A stretch of 64,000 nucleotides of DNA from the NCBI GenBank assembly GCA_963755395.1, contig CAVWJJ010000002.1, forward strand, positions 992,001-1,056,000, read 5' to 3'. Numbering within the stretch: the stretch's first letter is position 1; each line of letters opens with the position of its first letter. The notes under the pieces are model-generated. The model was not told where the DNA came from and did no database searches. It was given only the letters and a program-made list of their open reading frames with translations. The position numbers and the translations under genes are program-made. The DNA comes from DAHVFK01 sp963755395 (GTDB taxonomy: Bacteria > Pseudomonadota > Gammaproteobacteria > Burkholderiales > SG8-39). Positions 52,061 to 60,444 of this stretch are shown here, piece after piece.

Positions 52061-53434
52061 ATGCGGGTTGCCCCTGAAGCGCCCGACGGCCTGCCGCTGC
52101 CGCAGCGCCGCTGGGCGATGCTCGCGATCGGGCTTGCGATCATGATGGCGGTGCTCGACGGCACGATCGCCAACGTGGCGCTGCCGACGATCGCGCGCGA
52201 GCTGAACGCGACCCCGGCCGACTCGGTCTGGGTGGTGAACGCCTTCCAGCTCGTCATCACGGTGCTGATGCTGCCGCTCGCCTCGCTGGGCGAGATCGTC
52301 GGCTATCGCCGCATCTACCGCATCGGGCTGGCGGTGTTCACCCTTTCTTCGCTCGCCTGCGCGCTGTCGGACTCGCTCGTCGCGCTGACCCTGGCACGGG
52401 TGGCCCAAGGCGTGGGCGCGGCCGGGATCATGAGCGTCAACGCGGCGCTGGTGCGCTTCATCTATCCGCGCGAGCGCCTCGGGCGCGGCATCGGCATCAT
52501 CGCCATGGTGGTGGCGGTCTCGGCCGCGGTCGGACCGACCGTCGCGGCCGCGATCCTGTCGGTCGCCTCCTGGCCGTGGCTGTTCGCGGTCAACGTGCCG
52601 ATCGGGATCGCGACCCTGGTCGCCGGGCGCGGGCTGCCGCGCACGCCGCGCGCGGCGCGCGGCTTCGACTACCTCTCGGCGGTGCTCAACGCGCTGTTCT
52701 TCGGCCTGCTGATCGTCGCCATCGACAGCGTCGGGCACGGCGAGCGGGCGGCGGTGGTCGCGCTCGCGTTCCTCGGCGCAGCGCTGGCAGGAGTGGCGCT
52801 GGTGCTGCGCCAGCTGCCGCAGTCATCGCCGCTGCTGCCGGTCGACCTGCTGCGCATTCCGCTCTTCGCGCTCTCGATCGGGACTTCCGTCTGCTCGTTC
52901 ACGGCGCAAATGCTGGCCTACGTGTCGATCCCGTTCTACTTCCAGGACGCGCTCGGGCGCGACGCGGTGGCCACCGGCCTGCTGATCACTCCCTGGCCGG
53001 TCGCGGCGGCGGTGATGGCGCCGATCGCCGGGCGGCTCGCCGACCGCTACCCGGCGGGAATCCTCGGCGCGCTCGGCATGGGGCTGTTCGCCGCGGGGCT
53101 CGCCCTGCTCGCGCTGCTGCCGGCCTCGCCCGGCGACGCGAACATCGCCTGGCGCATGGCGCTCGCCGGCGCCGGCTTCGGCCTGTTCCAGTCGCCCAAC
53201 AACCGCGCCATCATCACCTCGGCGCCGGCCGTGAGGAGCGGCGGCGCGAGCGGCATGCTCGGCACCGCGCGCCTGCTCGGCCAGACCACCGGCGCGGCGC
53301 TGGTGGCGCTGATGTTCGGCCTGGCCGGGGCGCACGCGACCTACTGGGCGCTCGGCAGCGCGGCCGTGGTCTCGCTCGTGGCCGCGGCGGTCAGCAGCAC
53401 GCGCCTGATCGGCGCGGCCGCTCAGCGGCCGTAG
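52061..53434 (+). CDS. MFS drug/solute exporter, DHA2 (EmrB/QacA) type
   Basis: A 457-residue transporter with about 14 hydrophobic segments. Motif A-like GEIVGYRRIYRIG and motif C-like RVAQGVGAAGIMSVNAALV fit the DHA2 family, with LDGTIANVALPTIARELNATPADSVWVVNAFQL (motif D1) at the start. Likely an inner-membrane proton-driven efflux pump. Substrate unknown. It converges with a 13-bp overlap on the lipoprotein gene of the mrcB pair. Confidence 0.88.
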   Translation: MRVAPEAPDGLPLPQRRWAMLAIGLAIMMAVLDGTIANVALPTIARELNATPADSVWVVNAFQLVITVLMLPLASLGEIVGYRRIYRIGLAVFTLSSLACALSDSLVALTLARVAQGVGAAGIMSVNAALVRFIYPRERLGRGIGIIAMVVAVSAAVGPTVAAAILSVASWPWLFAVNVPIGIATLVAGRGLPRTPRAARGFDYLSAVLNALFFGLLIVAIDSVGHGERAAVVALAFLGAALAGVALVLRQLPQSSPLLPVDLLRIPLFALSIGTSVCSFTAQMLAYVSIPFYFQDALGRDAVATGLLITPWPVAAAVMAPIAGRLADRYPAGILGALGMGLFAAGLALLALLPASPGDANIAWRMALAGAGFGLFQSPNNRAIITSAPAVRSGGASGMLGTARLLGQTTGAALVALMFGLAGAHATYWALGSAAVVSLVAAAVSSTRLIGAAAQRP

Positions 53435-53900
53435 CGCTCGGCGTTCTGCTGCGCGGCGCGCGCGCCTGCGCTGTCGCCGCGCGCGTCGCGCGCCTGCGCG
53501 ATCAGGCTCCAGTTCTCGGCTCGCAGCGCGCCGTCGCTGCCCGCCCAGGTGTTGGAGCGCGCGGCGAGACTTTCGGCCTCCTGGTACTGGCCCTGCTGCA
53601 GCCGGATGCGCGCCAGCTGCTGCCACAGGCGCGGGTCGCGCGGCGCGATGCGCAGCGCGCGCTCGAGCGTGGCTTCGGCGCTCCCGAGGCGGCTTTCGGC
53701 CACGTCGGCGCGAGCGCTCGCCATCAAGCGCTCGACCGCCGCGTTCGGCGCCGGGGTCGCGGGAGCCGCGGGCACGCCGGGCGCGGCCGGGGGGGGGGCG
53801 CGGCTTCGACCGGGGCGGGTCCCTGCGGCGGCGGCGCTTGCGTCGGCGGCGACGCGGCGCAGCCGGCGAGCAGGGCGGCGAACAGTAACAGTAGTCTCAT
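53422..53900 (-). CDS. TPR lipoprotein next to mrcB, LpoP-like (one-base frameshift in poly-G)
   Basis: About 159 residues when one base is added. Residues 1-14 MRLLLLFAALLAGC are a lipoprotein signal with Cys14. A proline/alanine-rich linker follows (about 18-55), then a TPR region (SARADVAESRLGSAEATLERAL, DPRLWQQLARIRLQQGQYQEAESLA, WSLIAQARDARGD). The gene starts 7 bp downstream of the mrcB stop. The same architecture and gene order are known for LpoP, the PBP1b activator of Pseudomonas aeruginosa. The frame is lost in a run of ten G (ten C on the coding strand) at 53789-53798; eleven would restore it. Identity as LpoP is inference. Confidence 0.62.
53789..53798. repeat. Ten-base poly-G tract inside the lipoprotein linker
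   Basis: GGGGGGGGGG on the + strand (poly-C coding). One more base would bring the signal peptide in frame with the TPR domain. Such tracts are prone to slippage and are also a common sequencing-error site. Confidence 0.7.
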
Positions 53901-53907
53901 GTCTGGC

Positions 53908-56187
53908 TCAGTTTCCGAACAGGTGCTGGAAGAAGCCCTTCACATTATCCACCACCGGGTTGCCGGCGCAGGGCGCGCGCGCCTGCGGCGCCGAGCCTTT
54001 CACGAACGGCAGCACGATCGCGCCGGGGCAGGAACTGTCGGCCAGCAGGCCGCTTTGCGGGTCGATCGTCGCCTGCTCGATGTCCTCTGGCTGCGGAAAC
54101 GCGACCGGCTCGGGCTCGAGCGCGGCCATCATCTCGCCCCATACCGGCAGCGCGGCGCTGGCGCCGAGCAGGCGCGCCGGGCGGTTGTCGTCGTAGCCTA
54201 CCCAGACCACGGCGACGTGGGCGCCGGTGAAGCCGGCGAACCAGGCGTCGCGCTGCTCGTTGGTGGTGCCGGTCTTACCCGCCACGCCGAGCGCGGGCGG
54301 CAGCCAGTTGGCGAGCGACTGCGCGGTGCCCTCGCGCACCACGTCCTGCAGCCCCGCGGTGAGCAGGTAGATCGGATCGGGCGGGAAGGCCTGCGCCACC
54401 GCGAGCGGGTAGCGCTTGAGCGGATGCCCGTCCGCGGTGGTGACGTCGCGGATCGCGTGCAGCGGCGAGCGGAAGCCCCCGCTGGAGATGGTCTGGTACA
54501 TCTGCGCCACTTCCATCGGCGTCAGGTTCGCCGCGCCGAGCAGGGTCGAAGGGTACTGCGGCAGCGCTCGCTCGATGCCGAGCTTGCGCGCGGTGGCGAA
54601 CACGTTGTCCAGGCCGAGGGTGGTGCCGAGGCGCGCCGCGGCGACGTTGTACGAATGCGCCAGCGCGAAGTACAGCGGCACCTGGCCGTGGTACTGCCGG
54701 TCGTAGTTCTCCGGCCGCCACGGCTCCGTGTTGCGCGGCTGCCAGACGAATTTGCTGTCGTCCAGCATCGTCGCCAGCGTGTAGTGCGACGGGTCCTGCA
54801 GCGCGGTGAGGTAGAGCGCGGGCTTGAACAGCGATCCGATCTGGCGCTCGGCGTCGAGCGCGCGGTTGAACCCCTGGTAGCGCGGGTCGCGCCCGCCGAC
54901 CAGCGCCTGCACCTCGCCGCTTTGCGGATCGGCCACCACCACCGCGCCCTCCAGCCCCGGCTTGCCGAAGCGGCCCTGGCGGTCGAAGGCGGCGAGACGG
55001 TCGCTGAGCGCGTGCTCGGCGGCCGCCTGCACGCGCGGATCGAGCGTGCTGAAGATCCGCAGTCCTTCCGAGCGCAGATCGTCCTCGTCGTAGTCGCGCC
55101 GCAGCTGGCGGTGCACAAGGTCGACGAAGGCCGGGAAAGGCGTGGTGCCGGTCGAGGGGCTGGGGTTGAGCCCGAGGCCGCTCGCGCGCGCGACCTGGTA
55201 CTCGGCCGCGCTGATGAAGCCCTCGTCGCGCGTCTCGCGCAATACCAGGTTGCGCCGCTCGAGCGCGCGCTGCGGGTGGCGGTAGGGATCGTAGTAACCC
55301 GGGCCGCGCACCAGGCCCACCAGCAGCGCGCTCTGGGCGGTCGTGAGGCGCTGCACCGGCCGGTCGAAATAGAACTGCGCCGCGAGACCCACGCCGTGGA
55401 TCGCGCGGTCGCGGTCCTGGCCGAGGTAGATTTCGTTCAGGTAAGTCTCGAGAATCTCCTGCTTCGAGTAGTTGAGCTCGAGCAGCACCGCCATCACCAG
55501 CTCGAGCGCCTTGCGCCGCAGGGTGCGCTCGGGGCTGAGGAAGAAATTCTTGACCAGCTGCTGGGTCAAGGTGCTGCCGCCCTGGACGTGGCCGGTGGGA
55601 AGGCTGAGCAGCGCACGGGCGATGCCGCGCGGGTCGAAGCCCCAATGGGTGTAGAAGTTGCGGTCCTCGACCGCGATCAGCTCCTTCACCAGCACCTTGG
55701 GCACCTCGCCCAGCCGTACCAGCAGGCGGTCCTCGTTGTTGGTCGGATAGATGCCGCCGATCGGCACCGGCTCCAGGCGCGCGAGCGCGACCTCGGCGCC
55801 CTGCGCGTCGGTGAGCGCGCTGACCGCGCCCTCGGCGAAGCTCACCCGCAGCCGCTTGGCCGGCTGCGGCCCGTCCCAGAACACGAACGGGCGCAGCGCG
55901 ATCTCGAGCTCGGCGCCGTTGCGCACGTACCAGCCCGAGCCGTCCTGTCGCGCCACCGCGCGGTAGCCGAGCTCGCGCAGCTCGCGCACCACGTCGTCCT
56001 CGGGCACCTTGAGCCCGACGTGCAGCTCGAGCGGCCGGGCGTAGATGCGCGCCGGGAGCGCGAAGCGCCGGCCCTCGAATTCGTGCCGCACCCGGAGGTC
56101 GAGGTAAAGCACGTAGCCCGCCGCGAGCAGCGCAAGCGCGAGCAACCCTACCCGGAAATAGGGCCTGAACCTTCTGCGACGAGCCAT
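53908..56187 (-). CDS. mrcB: Penicillin-binding protein 1B, bifunctional glycosyltransferase/transpeptidase
   Basis: A 759-residue class A PBP. Short basic cytoplasmic start, one membrane helix (about 12-30), a UB2H-like domain (about 45-120), then GT51 with catalytic Glu174 in AVEDRNFYTHWGFDPRG, GGSTLTQQLVKNFFL and YLNEIYLGQ. Transpeptidase motifs: SLFK (S-x-x-K), SYN and KTGTT. It polymerises and cross-links peptidoglycan. UB2H is the docking domain for the LpoB-type activator, consistent with the adjacent lipoprotein gene. Two C-terminal cysteines (SCPG, PCAGN) may form a disulphide. Confidence 0.93.
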   Translation of the reverse strand: MARRRRFRPYFRVGLLALALLAAGYVLYLDLRVRHEFEGRRFALPARIYARPLELHVGLKVPEDDVVRELRELGYRAVARQDGSGWYVRNGAELEIALRPFVFWDGPQPAKRLRVSFAEGAVSALTDAQGAEVALARLEPVPIGGIYPTNNEDRLLVRLGEVPKVLVKELIAVEDRNFYTHWGFDPRGIARALLSLPTGHVQGGSTLTQQLVKNFFLSPERTLRRKALELVMAVLLELNYSKQEILETYLNEIYLGQDRDRAIHGVGLAAQFYFDRPVQRLTTAQSALLVGLVRGPGYYDPYRHPQRALERRNLVLRETRDEGFISAAEYQVARASGLGLNPSPSTGTTPFPAFVDLVHRQLRRDYDEDDLRSEGLRIFSTLDPRVQAAAEHALSDRLAAFDRQGRFGKPGLEGAVVVADPQSGEVQALVGGRDPRYQGFNRALDAERQIGSLFKPALYLTALQDPSHYTLATMLDDSKFVWQPRNTEPWRPENYDRQYHGQVPLYFALAHSYNVAAARLGTTLGLDNVFATARKLGIERALPQYPSTLLGAANLTPMEVAQMYQTISSGGFRSPLHAIRDVTTADGHPLKRYPLAVAQAFPPDPIYLLTAGLQDVVREGTAQSLANWLPPALGVAGKTGTTNEQRDAWFAGFTGAHVAVVWVGYDDNRPARLLGASAALPVWGEMMAALEPEPVAFPQPEDIEQATIDPQSGLLADSSCPGAIVLPFVKGSAPQARAPCAGNPVVDNVKGFFQHLFGN

Positions 56188-56275
56188 CGGCCCAATTCTA
56201 CTGTCCCAAAATGGCGAAAATCTGGCACCTGAAGCGGCGGAGTGCCGGCGTCACCGACCGCAGCCGGCCGGCGGC

Positions 56276-56641
56276 TCAGGCTTCGCGCAGCCAGGCGAGG
56301 GCAGCCTCGCGATCGACGAAGGCCTTTAGCTCCACGCCCGCGTTGTGCGCGGTGGTCTCGAGGAATTGCGCTTCGCCGGCTTGATCCCCGCGCGCGAGGT
56401 AGGCGGTCTTGACCGCCTTGGGGACCGGCTTGGGCAGGTTGCGAACCAGAAAATAGACACTGCTGGAAGACAACCCGCCTCGCAGCGCGCGGGTGTCGGC
56501 CAGCACCTTCTTCGGCCGCGATGCCTGCACGAGCTCGAAGTAGCTCTTGACCATGGCGACCGCGTTGGATTCGCTTACCCGGCCGGCAAACACGACCACC
56601 AGGATGTCTCCGTCGGTCGAGCTGGTGAGGTCAAATTCCAT
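56276..56641 (-). CDS. SpoIIAA-like (STAS-fold) protein
   Basis: A 121-residue protein with STAS/SpoIIAA-like character: strand DGDILVVVFAGRVSESNAVAMVKSYFELV, KKVLADTRALRGGLSSSSVYFLV and ALAWLREA at the end. Such proteins bind lipid or regulate partners; function unknown. The short hydrophobic patch is too small for a membrane segment. It is divergent from the ArsR-type regulator gene (60-bp gap), so they may share a control region. Confidence 0.55.
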   Translation of the reverse strand: MEFDLTSSTDGDILVVVFAGRVSESNAVAMVKSYFELVQASRPKKVLADTRALRGGLSSSSVYFLVRNLPKPVPKAVKTAYLARGDQAGEAQFLETTAHNAGVELKAFVDREAALAWLREA

Positions 56642-56701
56642 TTCGTGCCAAGCATACGCCGAGCTTGACAGCGTGCCGAAAGCGGATGGATACTGAACCT
56701 C

Positions 56702-57148
56702 ATGGTTAAGTATACGGACGACGAGCTCGACGCGGTTTTCGGTGCCCTGGCCGACCGCACCCGGCGCCACATCCTCGAGTCGCTCAGCGGCGGGGATCGC
56801 GCGGTGTCGGAGCTCGCCTCGCCGCACGACATGTCGCTGCCGGGATTCATGAAGCACCTGCGGGTGCTCGAGGACGCCGGGCTGATCGCGCGCAGCAAGG
56901 AAGGAAGAGTGGTCAGCTGCGAGCTGTCGGCGGCGCCGATGCGGGACGCGGCGGCGTGGATCTCGCACTACGAGAAGTTCTGGACCGAGCGGCTCGATTC
57001 GCTCGCGCGCTACCTTTACCAGCAGGAGGAAGTGCAGGCATGGACCAAGCAGCCAAGCTCGCCGAAAAACCCTTCCTCGTCATCGAGCGCCGCTTCCCGG
57101 TCGCGCCGGAAAAAGTCTGGCGCGCATGGACCGAGCCGCAAGCGCTGA
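56702..57148 (+). CDS. ArsR-family winged-helix repressor
   Basis: A 148-residue winged helix-turn-helix protein. Residues about 5-85: FGALADRTRRHILESLSGGDRAVSELASPHDMSLPGFMKHLRVLEDAGLIARSKEGRVVSCEL. No CxC metal motif of ArsR or SmtB sensors is present, so it is not an arsenic sensor. The last 35 residues are serine/arginine-rich low complexity and overlap the first SRPBCC gene by 109 bp in another frame; the natural end may be earlier if there is a frameshift. It likely controls the downstream SRPBCC operon, as is common. Confidence 0.72.
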   Translation: MVKYTDDELDAVFGALADRTRRHILESLSGGDRAVSELASPHDMSLPGFMKHLRVLEDAGLIARSKEGRVVSCELSAAPMRDAAAWISHYEKFWTERLDSLARYLYQQEEVQAWTKQPSSPKNPSSSSSAASRSRRKKSGAHGPSRKR

Positions 57149-57492
57149 TGCGCTGGTTCGGCCCGGGCGCGCCCCAGCCGGTCTCGGCCGCCGAGCTCGA
57201 CCTGCGCGTGGGCGGGCGCTTTCGCATCGTCTTCGGCGGGCCCGACGGCAACGCGCACGAGGCGCAGGGCGTCTACCGCGAGATCGCGCCGAACCGCAGG
57301 CTCGTGTTCACCTGGACTTGGCCGCGCACCACGCCCGAGCGCGAGTCGCTGGTGACGATCACGCTGACGCGCGTCGGAAGCGGAACCGAGATGGTGTTCC
57401 GCCACGCGAGATTGTTCGACGAGAAGGTGCGCGACGACCATACGCGCGGCTGGAGCGAGACCTTCGAGAAGCTCGAGAAGTTTCTGCTCTGA
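57040..57492 (+). CDS. SRPBCC (AHSA1-like) family protein 1
   Basis: A 150-residue START/Bet v1-like ligand-binding protein of the AHSA1/SRPBCC family: IERRFPVAPEKVWRAWTEPQALMRWFGPG, VGGRFRIVFGGPDG, ITLTRVGSGTEMVFRH, GWSETFEKLEKFL. Function unknown; family members bind hydrophobic ligands in an internal cavity. ATG 57040 with AGGAGGAAG 7 bp upstream. First of three tandem relatives, so they probably arose by duplication. Confidence 0.82.
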   Translation: MDQAAKLAEKPFLVIERRFPVAPEKVWRAWTEPQALMRWFGPGAPQPVSAAELDLRVGGRFRIVFGGPDGNAHEAQGVYREIAPNRRLVFTWTWPRTTPERESLVTITLTRVGSGTEMVFRHARLFDEKVRDDHTRGWSETFEKLEKFLL

Positions 57493-57502
57493 GGAGAATC
57501 GC

Positions 57503-58009
57503 ATGGCCACGAAACCCTTCGAGCCTTTTGTCGCCTCGCGCGTGTTCGACGCGCCGCGCGAGCGCCTGTGGAAGGCCTGGACCGACGCCGCCGAGCTCAG
57601 AAAATGGTGGGGCCCGGCGGGCTTCAAGGTGCACACCTGCAAGCTCGACCTCAGGCCCGGCGGGATTTTCCATTACGGCATGACCGCGCCCGATGGCAGC
57701 GACGTGTGGGGGCGCTTCGTCTACCGCACGATTGACCCGCCCGAGCGGCTGGTGTTCATCGTCGCGTTCTCCGACCCGCAGGGCGGCGTGACGCGCCACC
57801 CGTGGAGCGAGAACTGGCCGCTGGAGACGCTCTCGAGCGTCATTTTCGAGGACCTAGGCGCGAAGACGCGCGTCACCGTGCAGTGGGTGCCGCACGATTC
57901 CGCGAGCGAGATCGAGCGCAAGACATTCGACGACGGGCGCGAGAGCATGAAGCAGGGCTGGGGCGGCACCATGGACCAGCTCGCGGGCTACGTGCAAGGC
58001 GCCGGCTAG
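57503..58009 (+). CDS. SRPBCC (AHSA1-like) family protein 2
   Basis: A 168-residue SRPBCC protein: VFDAPRERLWKAWTDAAELRKWWGPAGFKVHTCKLDLRPGGIFHYGM, WGRFVYRTIDPPERLVF, GWGGTMDQLAGYV. It is the same fold as its neighbours with the WKAWTD...WWGP signature shared with protein 1. Starts 10 bp after the first SRPBCC gene with GAGGAGAA upstream. Ligand unknown. Confidence 0.82.
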   Translation: MATKPFEPFVASRVFDAPRERLWKAWTDAAELRKWWGPAGFKVHTCKLDLRPGGIFHYGMTAPDGSDVWGRFVYRTIDPPERLVFIVAFSDPQGGVTRHPWSENWPLETLSSVIFEDLGAKTRVTVQWVPHDSASEIERKTFDDGRESMKQGWGGTMDQLAGYVQGAG

Positions 58010-58033
58010 ATCACAACCCATTGGAGACGAATC

Positions 58034-58477
58034 ATGCCGAACACCGTCCGGCTTCACCGCGTGCTGCGCGCGGCGCCTGAAAGAGTCTATCGGGCGTTTC
58101 TCGACCCCGACGCGATGGCCAAATGGCTGCCGCCCTACGGATTCACCGCCAGGGTGCACCAGCTGGAGGCCCAGGTCGGCGGCGTCCACCGGATGTCGTT
58201 CACGAACTTCACCACCGGCCACGGCCACTCGTTCGGCGGAAAGTTCCTCGAGCTGGTGCCGCACGAGCGCATCCGCTACACGGACAAGTTCGACGACCCG
58301 AATCTGCCCGGCGAGCTGCAGGTGACGGTGACCATGAAGAAGACCGCATTCGGCACCGAGCTGAACATCGTGCAGGAGGGGCTGCCCGACGTCATTCCGC
58401 TCGAAGCCTGCTACCTCGGCTGGCAGCAATCGCTCGCGCAGCTGGCGAAGCTGGTCGAGCCCGAAATCCCGGACTAG
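58034..58477 (+). CDS. SRPBCC (AHSA1-like) family protein 3
   Basis: A 147-residue SRPBCC protein: HRVLRAAPERVYRAFLDPDAMAKWLPPYGFTARV, VGGVHRMSFTNFTTGHGHSFGGKFLELV, GWQQSLAQLAKLV. More distant than proteins 1 and 2 (KWLPP instead of WWGP). Part of the same rightward operon, followed by the VOC protein 33 bp later. Ligand unknown. Confidence 0.82.
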   Translation: MPNTVRLHRVLRAAPERVYRAFLDPDAMAKWLPPYGFTARVHQLEAQVGGVHRMSFTNFTTGHGHSFGGKFLELVPHERIRYTDKFDDPNLPGELQVTVTMKKTAFGTELNIVQEGLPDVIPLEACYLGWQQSLAQLAKLVEPEIPD

Positions 58478-58510
58478 CCGGACGCCTTCAATCCGAACCA
58501 AGGAGAAGCC

Positions 58511-58924
58511 ATGCAGATCCAGCCCTACCTGTTCTTCGAAGGCCGCTGCGAAGAAGCGATCGAGCTCTACAAGAAGGCGCTCGGCGCCGAGGTCGAGATG
58601 CTGATGCGCATCAAGGACAGCCCCGAGCCGCCGCCGCCCGGAATGCATCCGCCGGGCTCGGACAACAAGGTCATGCACGCGAGCCTGCGCATCGGCGGCG
58701 CGCGCCTGATGGCGTCCGATGGGCGTTGCTCGGGCAAGCCGAGCTTCCAGGGCTTCTCGCTCTCGCTCGACGCCAGGGACGAGGCCGAAGCGAAGCGTAT
58801 GTTCAGCGCGCTGGCCGCGGGCGGCGAGGTGCGCATGCCGCTTTCCAAGACCTTCTTTTCGCCCTGCTTCGGCATGCTCGCCGACCGCTTCGGCGTGCCC
58901 TGGATGATCATCGTCGCCCAGTGA
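58511..58924 (+). CDS. VOC/PhnB-like (glyoxalase-fold) protein
   Basis: A 137-residue VOC-superfamily protein of the PhnB-type: IQPYLFFEGRCEEAIELYKKALGAEVEMLMRIKDS, GGARLMASDG, FFSPCFGMLADRFGVPWMIIV. Such proteins often accompany AHSA1 genes with an ArsR regulator; functions include dioxygenase-like or isomerase-like fold uses but none is assigned. Ribosome site AAGGAGAA. Last gene of the operon before the convergent crotonase gene. Confidence 0.82.
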   Translation: MQIQPYLFFEGRCEEAIELYKKALGAEVEMLMRIKDSPEPPPPGMHPPGSDNKVMHASLRIGGARLMASDGRCSGKPSFQGFSLSLDARDEAEAKRMFSALAAGGEVRMPLSKTFFSPCFGMLADRFGVPWMIIVAQ

Positions 58925-58939
58925 CCCGGCGCGCGCCGG

Positions 58940-59716
58940 CTAGCGACCCTTCCAGACCGGCTTGCGCTTGTTGAGGAAGGCTTCCATGCCCTCGCGGAAA
59001 TCCTCGCTCATGTAGCACATCAGCACCAGGTCGTTGCCCTCGCCGTGCGGGATGGTCGGCCGCAGGCGGCGCACGGCCTCCTTGGTGGCCTGCAGGGTGA
59101 GCGGGGCGAGGCTCGCGATCTGGCGCGCGAGGTCCTCGGCGCGCGCGGCGAGCGCGGCGCCGTCCTCGACCAGCTCGCCGACCAGGCCGATCGCGAGCGC
59201 CTCGTCGCTCTCGATCAGGCGCGCCTTGAAGATCATGTCCTTGACCCGCGCCGGCCCGAGCAGCGCGACCAGGCGCGCGTAGTTGTTCATCGACAGGCAG
59301 TTGCCGAGCGTGCGCGCGACCGGAAAGCCGAAGCGCGCGCCCCTGGCGGCGATGCGCAGGTCGCAGCAGACCGCGATGCCGGCGCCGCCGCCGGTGCAGG
59401 CGCCCTGGATCGCGGCGATGGTCGGCACGCGGCAGGCCTCGAGCGCGCCCAGCACGCGGTCGATGCGCGCCTCGTAGTCGAGCGCGTCCTGTTCCTTGTC
59501 GAAGGCGCGGAACTGCGAAATGTCCGTGCCGGCGGCGAAGGCCTTGTCGCCGGCGCCGGTGAGCACCATGGCGCGGATCGAGCGGTCGCGGTTCGCCTGT
59601 TCGCAGATCTCGGCCAGGCGGTCGTACATGGCGAAGGTGAGGGCGTTCCTCGCCTGCGGGCGGTTGAAGGTCAGATACGCGATGCCGTCGCGGACTTCGT
59701 GCAGGAGTTCGCTCAT
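58940..59716 (-). CDS. Enoyl-CoA hydratase/isomerase family protein
   Basis: A 258-residue crotonase. The CoA motif GAGDKAFAAGTDISQFRAF (about 55-73) and loop GACTGGGAGIAVCCDLR are present. The two hydratase glutamates are not at their normal places (AGIAVCCD and FPVARTLGN), so it may be an isomerase or other crotonase. It precedes the liv operon by 11 bp on the same strand and could be the last gene of it (livF stop to this ATG is 11 bp), which links it to the imported substrate. Confidence 0.8.
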   Translation of the reverse strand: MSELLHEVRDGIAYLTFNRPQARNALTFAMYDRLAEICEQANRDRSIRAMVLTGAGDKAFAAGTDISQFRAFDKEQDALDYEARIDRVLGALEACRVPTIAAIQGACTGGGAGIAVCCDLRIAARGARFGFPVARTLGNCLSMNNYARLVALLGPARVKDMIFKARLIESDEALAIGLVGELVEDGAALAARAEDLARQIASLAPLTLQATKEAVRRLRPTIPHGEGNDLVLMCYMSEDFREGMEAFLNKRKPVWKGR

Positions 59717-59727
59717 GGGGCGGTATT

Positions 59728-60444
59728 CTACATCCCGAGGTAGGCCTGCCGGATCTCGGGCATCGCCTCGAGCCGCTCGGGATCGCCTTCGGTGAACACG
59801 CGCCCCTCCGCGATCACGTAGGCGTAGTCGCTCAGCGCAAAAGCGAGGTGCACGTTCTGCTCGACCAGCAGGATCGTGAGCCCGTCTTGCTTGAGCGTCT
59901 TGAGGGTGGAGAAGATCTGGTGCACCACCAGGGGCGCGAGGCCGAGCGAGAGCTCGTCGATGATCAGCAGCTCGGGATCGGACATCAGCCCGCGCGCAAT
60001 CGCGAGCATCTGCTGCTCGCCGCCGGAGAAGGTCCCGGCGCGCTGGCGCCGGCGCTCCTTGAGGCGCGGAAAGAGCTGGTACACGCGCTCGAGGCGGCTC
60101 GCGTAGCTGCGCGCGCCGTGCCCTGCGTAGGCGCCCATCTCGAGGTTCTCCTCGACCGACATGGCGCTGAACAGGTTGCGGCCCTCGGGAACCAGCGCGA
60201 GCCCGCGCGCGGCTTTCAGGTGCGGCGTCAAGCGGGTCACGTCCTCGCCCTTGAACGTCACCTTGCCGCGCCAGGGACGGACGCTGCCGGTGATGGCGCG
60301 CAGAGCGGTGGTCTTGCCCGCGCCGTTGGCGCCGACCACGGTGGTGAGCCGCCCGGCCCGGGCGGCGAGCGAGATGCCCCACAGCACCTGGACTTCGCCG
60401 TAGCCGGCCTCGAGCGACTCGACCGCGAGGATGGGCTCGCTCAT
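59728..60444 (-). CDS. livF: Branched-chain amino acid-type ABC transporter ATPase
   Basis: A 238-residue LivF-type ATPase. Walker A GANGAGKTT, signature SGGEQQMLAIARGLM, Walker B LLIIDELSLGLAP, H-loop LVEQNVH. One of two ATPases in a HAAT-family importer. The ATG overlaps the livG stop by 4 bp. Substrate is branched-chain amino acids or related acids such as aromatic or amide compounds. Confidence 0.9.
   Translation of the reverse strand: MSEPILAVESLEAGYGEVQVLWGISLAARAGRLTTVVGANGAGKTTALRAITGSVRPWRGKVTFKGEDVTRLTPHLKAARGLALVPEGRNLFSAMSVEENLEMGAYAGHGARSYASRLERVYQLFPRLKERRRQRAGTFSGGEQQMLAIARGLMSDPELLIIDELSLGLAPLVVHQIFSTLKTLKQDGLTILLVEQNVHLAFALSDYAYVIAEGRVFTEGDPERLEAMPEIRQAYLGM

Noticed and set aside
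56702..57148. ArsR arsenic-resistance regulator linked to the aio locus
   Set aside because: No metal-binding CxC motif, and it is 27 kb away beside SRPBCC genes.
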